A DNA stretch of 64,000 nucleotides, taken from contig CAMGZM010000003.1 of the NCBI GenBank assembly GCA_946183145.1, positions 140,320 to 204,319 on the forward strand, read 5' to 3'. How positions within the stretch are numbered: position 1 is the first letter of the stretch; the number at the start of each line of letters is the position of its first letter. The position numbers and the translations under genes are program-made. Source of the DNA: an uncultured Fretibacterium sp. GTDB lineage: Bacteria; Synergistota; Synergistia; Synergistales; Aminobacteriaceae. Below the pieces are notes generated by a model. The model worked only from the letters and a program-made list of their open reading frames with translations. It did not search any database and was not told the origin of the DNA. Shown one piece after another: positions 62,701 to 64,000 of this stretch.

Positions 62701-63433
62701 TCTTGCTGTCATCGTTGAAGGCTTTTAGATTCTTTTTGCACAAAGGCTTGTTCCTGATGTCATATGCTGATGACTCCTCCGAAAATATTATGTCATCGTG
62801 AAAATCGCCGCCGTAAGTTTCCTGCCAGACCTCGAATTTTTCACGGGCTGTGTATGCGCTGATGAATAGTTTTATTGTCGGGTCGCTGTGCTTGAGCAAG
62901 TTTTCATCATCTGAACAGTTTACAGCGGGTGAATGGTAAATGATTTTCCCGTCAGAAATATCTGATGTGTAAAGCACTAACCATTTTGCGGAGATTTCCT
63001 GCTGCCAGTAGGAGAACAGCTGCCCGCCGTCATTATTGGTGTCATTGAGGGCCTTTGCGTATTCGCGTCCTGCTGTCTTGCACTCAATAATCATTAATAC
63101 ATCTTCCGAGCCTCTATTGTAAACGCAAATATCAGCCCGCCCGCCTTTAGTGTCATGGCCGAGCTTCCATTCTTTTTCGAGCTCTATATCTTGAGGGTTG
63201 TAGCCTTTTGTGATTAACCTGTGAACGCACTCAAAGACTACGAAATTTTCCGGCGCGTCAAAAGATGTATTGTGATCTTTTCCCCGCATATATTCCGGGT
63301 AAATGAGAGTTTCAGACACAAAATCAACATTCATTTTGCAATTTCCGAAATCAAAAGTGAAAAACGATTCAGAGTCGTTGAAAGTGAATCCCAAAATCTT
63401 CAACGCCTCTTTGAAATTCTTGCGGTCAACCAT
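59798..63433 (-). CDS. single-chain restriction-modification enzyme (type IIG-like)
   Basis: A 1211-residue enzyme combining nuclease, methyltransferase and specificity parts. The N-terminal nuclease region (1-200) has ADICVYNRGSEDVLMIIECKTAG, a PD-(D/E)xK pattern as in HsdR N-termini. The gamma-class N6-adenine methyltransferase has IIDYACGAGHFLTEAI (about residue 447) and LTANPPYSVAS (about 530). The C-terminal part (about 840-1211) has two target-recognition halves with the HsdS-like LPPMEIQQQIVNECSG helix region. No helicase motor is present, so it is type IIG rather than type I. ATG 63433 is fixed by AAAGGAG; further upstream the frame runs into the TnpB right end. Confidence 0.88.
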   Translation of the reverse strand: MVDRKNFKEALKILGFTFNDSESFFTFDFGNCKMNVDFVSETLIYPEYMRGKDHNTSFDAPENFVVFECVHRLITKGYNPQDIELEKEWKLGHDTKGGRADICVYNRGSEDVLMIIECKTAGREYAKALNDTNNDGGQLFSYWQQEISAKWLVLYTSDISDGKIIYHSPAVNCSDDENLLKHSDPTIKLFISAYTAREKFEVWQETYGGDFHDDIIFSEESSAYDIRNKPLCKKNLKAFNDDSKKGIINKFEEILRHNNVSDKENAFNRLVALFICKLVDEHSKNDDDELAFQYVPRRDTYEMLQDRLQMLYHEGMSEFMREEITYIPANYPQLFMTQYKGGDKEKAIRELSEAFRKLKYFTNNDFAFLDVHNEALFYKNGKILVEVVELFQHFTITNTQDYQLLGDLFEKLLDQGFRQNEGQFFTPIPLARFIWDSLPLRRYETWPKIIDYACGAGHFLTEAIEAVNHFIPSESREWIRDSIYGIEKDYRLSRVSKVSMFMNGAGGSNIIFGDGLEDSHLIKRGTFDILTANPPYSVASFKQHLRFTAKDFRLWDSISPASSEIEVLFVERIGQLLNDNGIAAVILPSSILSNDSAAYTGARQELLRTFRLRAVVKLGSKTFGATGTNTVILFLERYMRNPSRLAQVLDSTDAIPDRRERDLDSWEDIDILNGYLDMQGLTREQWNDFVHERLTPENMPEYFRMYFEAYGEDFCRQAKRVEREKIMYYAFTYCQRTTVILAPSDNAGQREFLGYYWSYRKGDEGIHYDGERGGKMYINSDREASGTLADVVRQSFGDGDIVMTEDNMKYARVVETWRMLDFSRVTFNADIRLQERKELDIESKYPAVKLLSVCRMNVPKSEAKAYPEETPASFIDMSSVSVYGKIISMSVRPIGELSSGSYNFFREGDIICAKMMTSAENMKCTVAEGLTNGIGFGSSEFYTFRCNEEIMTHYVCEFLNMTAIRESAWASVTGSGRQRVPSKFFEALTIPLPPMEIQQQIVNECSGIDSQESSLNERIKSCREKIEDIFSRLESEPNVRRYRLDDRKSFTLSIGKRVLNSELIPGGKIPVYSANVREPFGYVDEYLRCFEDFGSDSILWGIDGDFMVSFMEHGREFYPTDHCGVLRVITDGLHPRFMARILEREGTRLGFSRNFRASLDRIGGIKFGVPEMDSQVTAMNDVMSLEREISRALMSLKALEGKKESVLRKYL

Positions 63434-63461
63434 CAGCCGCGCTCCTTTGTTTTGTGATGGT

Positions 63462-64000
63462 ATTGACATACTCCCCACGCCTAAATGCGGGCGATTCTGG
63501 TATCAACAAACCTTGCACTCCGAAGAGCGTCTTGTGCTTGCACGCCGTAAGACACGGGTTCTCCTCCATTGGCTGGCTGCGTAAGCGCACGCAAGTATGT
63601 CCCAGCCATTAATATATTCTTTGCCGCATTCTTATCCCGGTCGTGTATAGTGTGGCAGTTTGGACATTCCCATTCTCTTATCTTCAAGTCCTTTACTGCC
63701 TTGTTCTTATATCCGCATACACTGCAAAGCTGGCTTGAGGGAAAATACTTGTCCACGAATATTATTTGTGTTCTTAACTTCTTTGCTTCATACTTCAAGA
63801 TTTCTACGAAGTTATAGAACCCTAAGCTGTGCACTTTCCGCCCCCATCTGCGCGCCATTCCCTTCATGTTCAGCGTCTCAAGACATATTACTGCATATTC
63901 TTCACATAACTTTCTGGCCGTCTTAAAATGAAAATCCTTGCGCTGATTGTCCATCTTTCGGTAGGCGCGGGCTAAATCTTTTCGCGCCCTGTTACGATTG
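63462..64000 (-). mobile_element. IS200/IS605-type TnpB element, copy 2 (cut by window edge)
   Basis: The right end is at 63462, where similarity with copy 1 stops after the shared GAGTATGTCAAT. The left part lies beyond the window. It stands 29 bases before the start of the restriction-modification gene, in the same orientation, just as copy 1 stands before the FAD oxidoreductase gene. Confidence 0.8.
63481..64000 (-). CDS. tnpB: TnpB RNA-guided nuclease, copy 2 (partial, 5' end outside)
   Basis: The last 173 codons of a tnpB about 90 % identical in protein to copy 1 over this stretch. Visible: the RuvC Glu in ICLETLNMKGMARRW, zinc-finger cysteines CSVCGYKN...CPNCH, and the final RuvC Asp in HDRDKNAAKNILMAG. 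The frame is still open at the window edge (NRNRARKDLARAYRK...), so no damage is visible. Differences are scattered substitutions, showing that the two copies are not recent duplicates. Confidence 0.92.
   Translation of the reverse strand, partial: NRNRARKDLARAYRKMDNQRKDFHFKTARKLCEEYAVICLETLNMKGMARRWGRKVHSLGFYNFVEILKYEAKKLRTQIIFVDKYFPSSQLCSVCGYKNKAVKDLKIREWECPNCHTIHDRDKNAAKNILMAGTYLRALTQPANGGEPVSYGVQAQDALRSARFVDTRIARI

Noticed and set aside
63434..63478. Longer N-terminus of the restriction-modification enzyme
   Set aside because: The added 15 codons are made of the TnpB right-end sequence and lie before the SD AAAGGAG that fits ATG 63433.
1..64000. CRISPR array or prophage
   Set aside because: No regularly spaced direct repeats and no phage structural, integrase or terminase genes were seen; the DUF4417 and nuclease genes alone do not make a prophage.

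Overview
The window reads as a chromosome segment of an anaerobic, Gram-negative-type bacterium of moderate GC (a little under 50 % by eye). Gene content and order suggest an uncultured gut member of the Synergistota: an nnrD/tsaE/tsaB/cvpA/mutS2 run, pyruvate:ferredoxin oxidoreductase, a PPi-type phosphofructokinase, DUF3793 next to a flavodoxin, and a large exported papain-like peptidase with Ig-like repeats. This assignment is an inference from memory of such gene neighbourhoods; no marker comparison could be run.

Layout. 1-5.1 kb (+): housekeeping operon for metabolite repair (nnrD), tRNA t6A synthesis (tsaE, tsaB), a CvpA-like membrane protein and mutS2, closed by a terminator. 5.2-5.8 kb (-): a lone prepilin. 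6.1-12.3 kb (-): a sugar or polyol import and oxidation operon (SDR dehydrogenase, binding protein, ABC ATPase, permease, unknown protein, zinc alcohol dehydrogenase). 12.6-13.3 kb: a membrane/coiled-coil/ankyrin protein. 13.4-21.3 kb (-): transaldolase, FGGY kinase, transketolase, class II aldolase, GatZ/KbaZ-like protein and a PfkB kinase, with a palindromic regulatory region between the last two. Together the two blocks look like one polyol/ketose pathway feeding the pentose phosphate pool. 21.4-24.4 kb (-): tRNA-Leu, a RelE-type toxin-antitoxin pair fused to a purC-purF operon, and a small membrane protein. 24.5-28.7 kb (+): exported cysteine peptidase. 28.7-31 kb (-): ilvB-ilvN.

31.1-36.9 kb: a TnpB element whose right end abuts the start of an exported FAD oxidoreductase, then mnmE and a tRNA nucleotidyltransferase homologue that has lost its catalytic aspartates. 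37-45 kb: cytidylate-kinase-like protein, M13 peptidase, PQQ-repeat lipo/periplasmic protein, MATE transporter, a helix-turn-helix protein with membrane segments, and twin exported zinc-ribbon miniproteins. 44.9-54.2 kb: DUF3793, flavodoxin, PPi-type phosphofructokinase, two tandem acyl-CoA synthetase paralogues and pyruvate:ferredoxin oxidoreductase. 54.3-57.4 kb (+): two prepilins, a PCC-domain protein and a GGDEF/EAL protein.

57.4-64 kb (-): ssrA (tmRNA) and smpB, followed by what looks like a conflict/defence island: a small acidic protein, a candidate nuclease toxin, a DUF4417 gene broken by an in-frame amber codon, a single-chain restriction-modification enzyme and a second TnpB copy running off the window. 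This island and the paired TnpB insertions are the most unusual parts. No CRISPR array, rRNA or prophage structural genes were seen.
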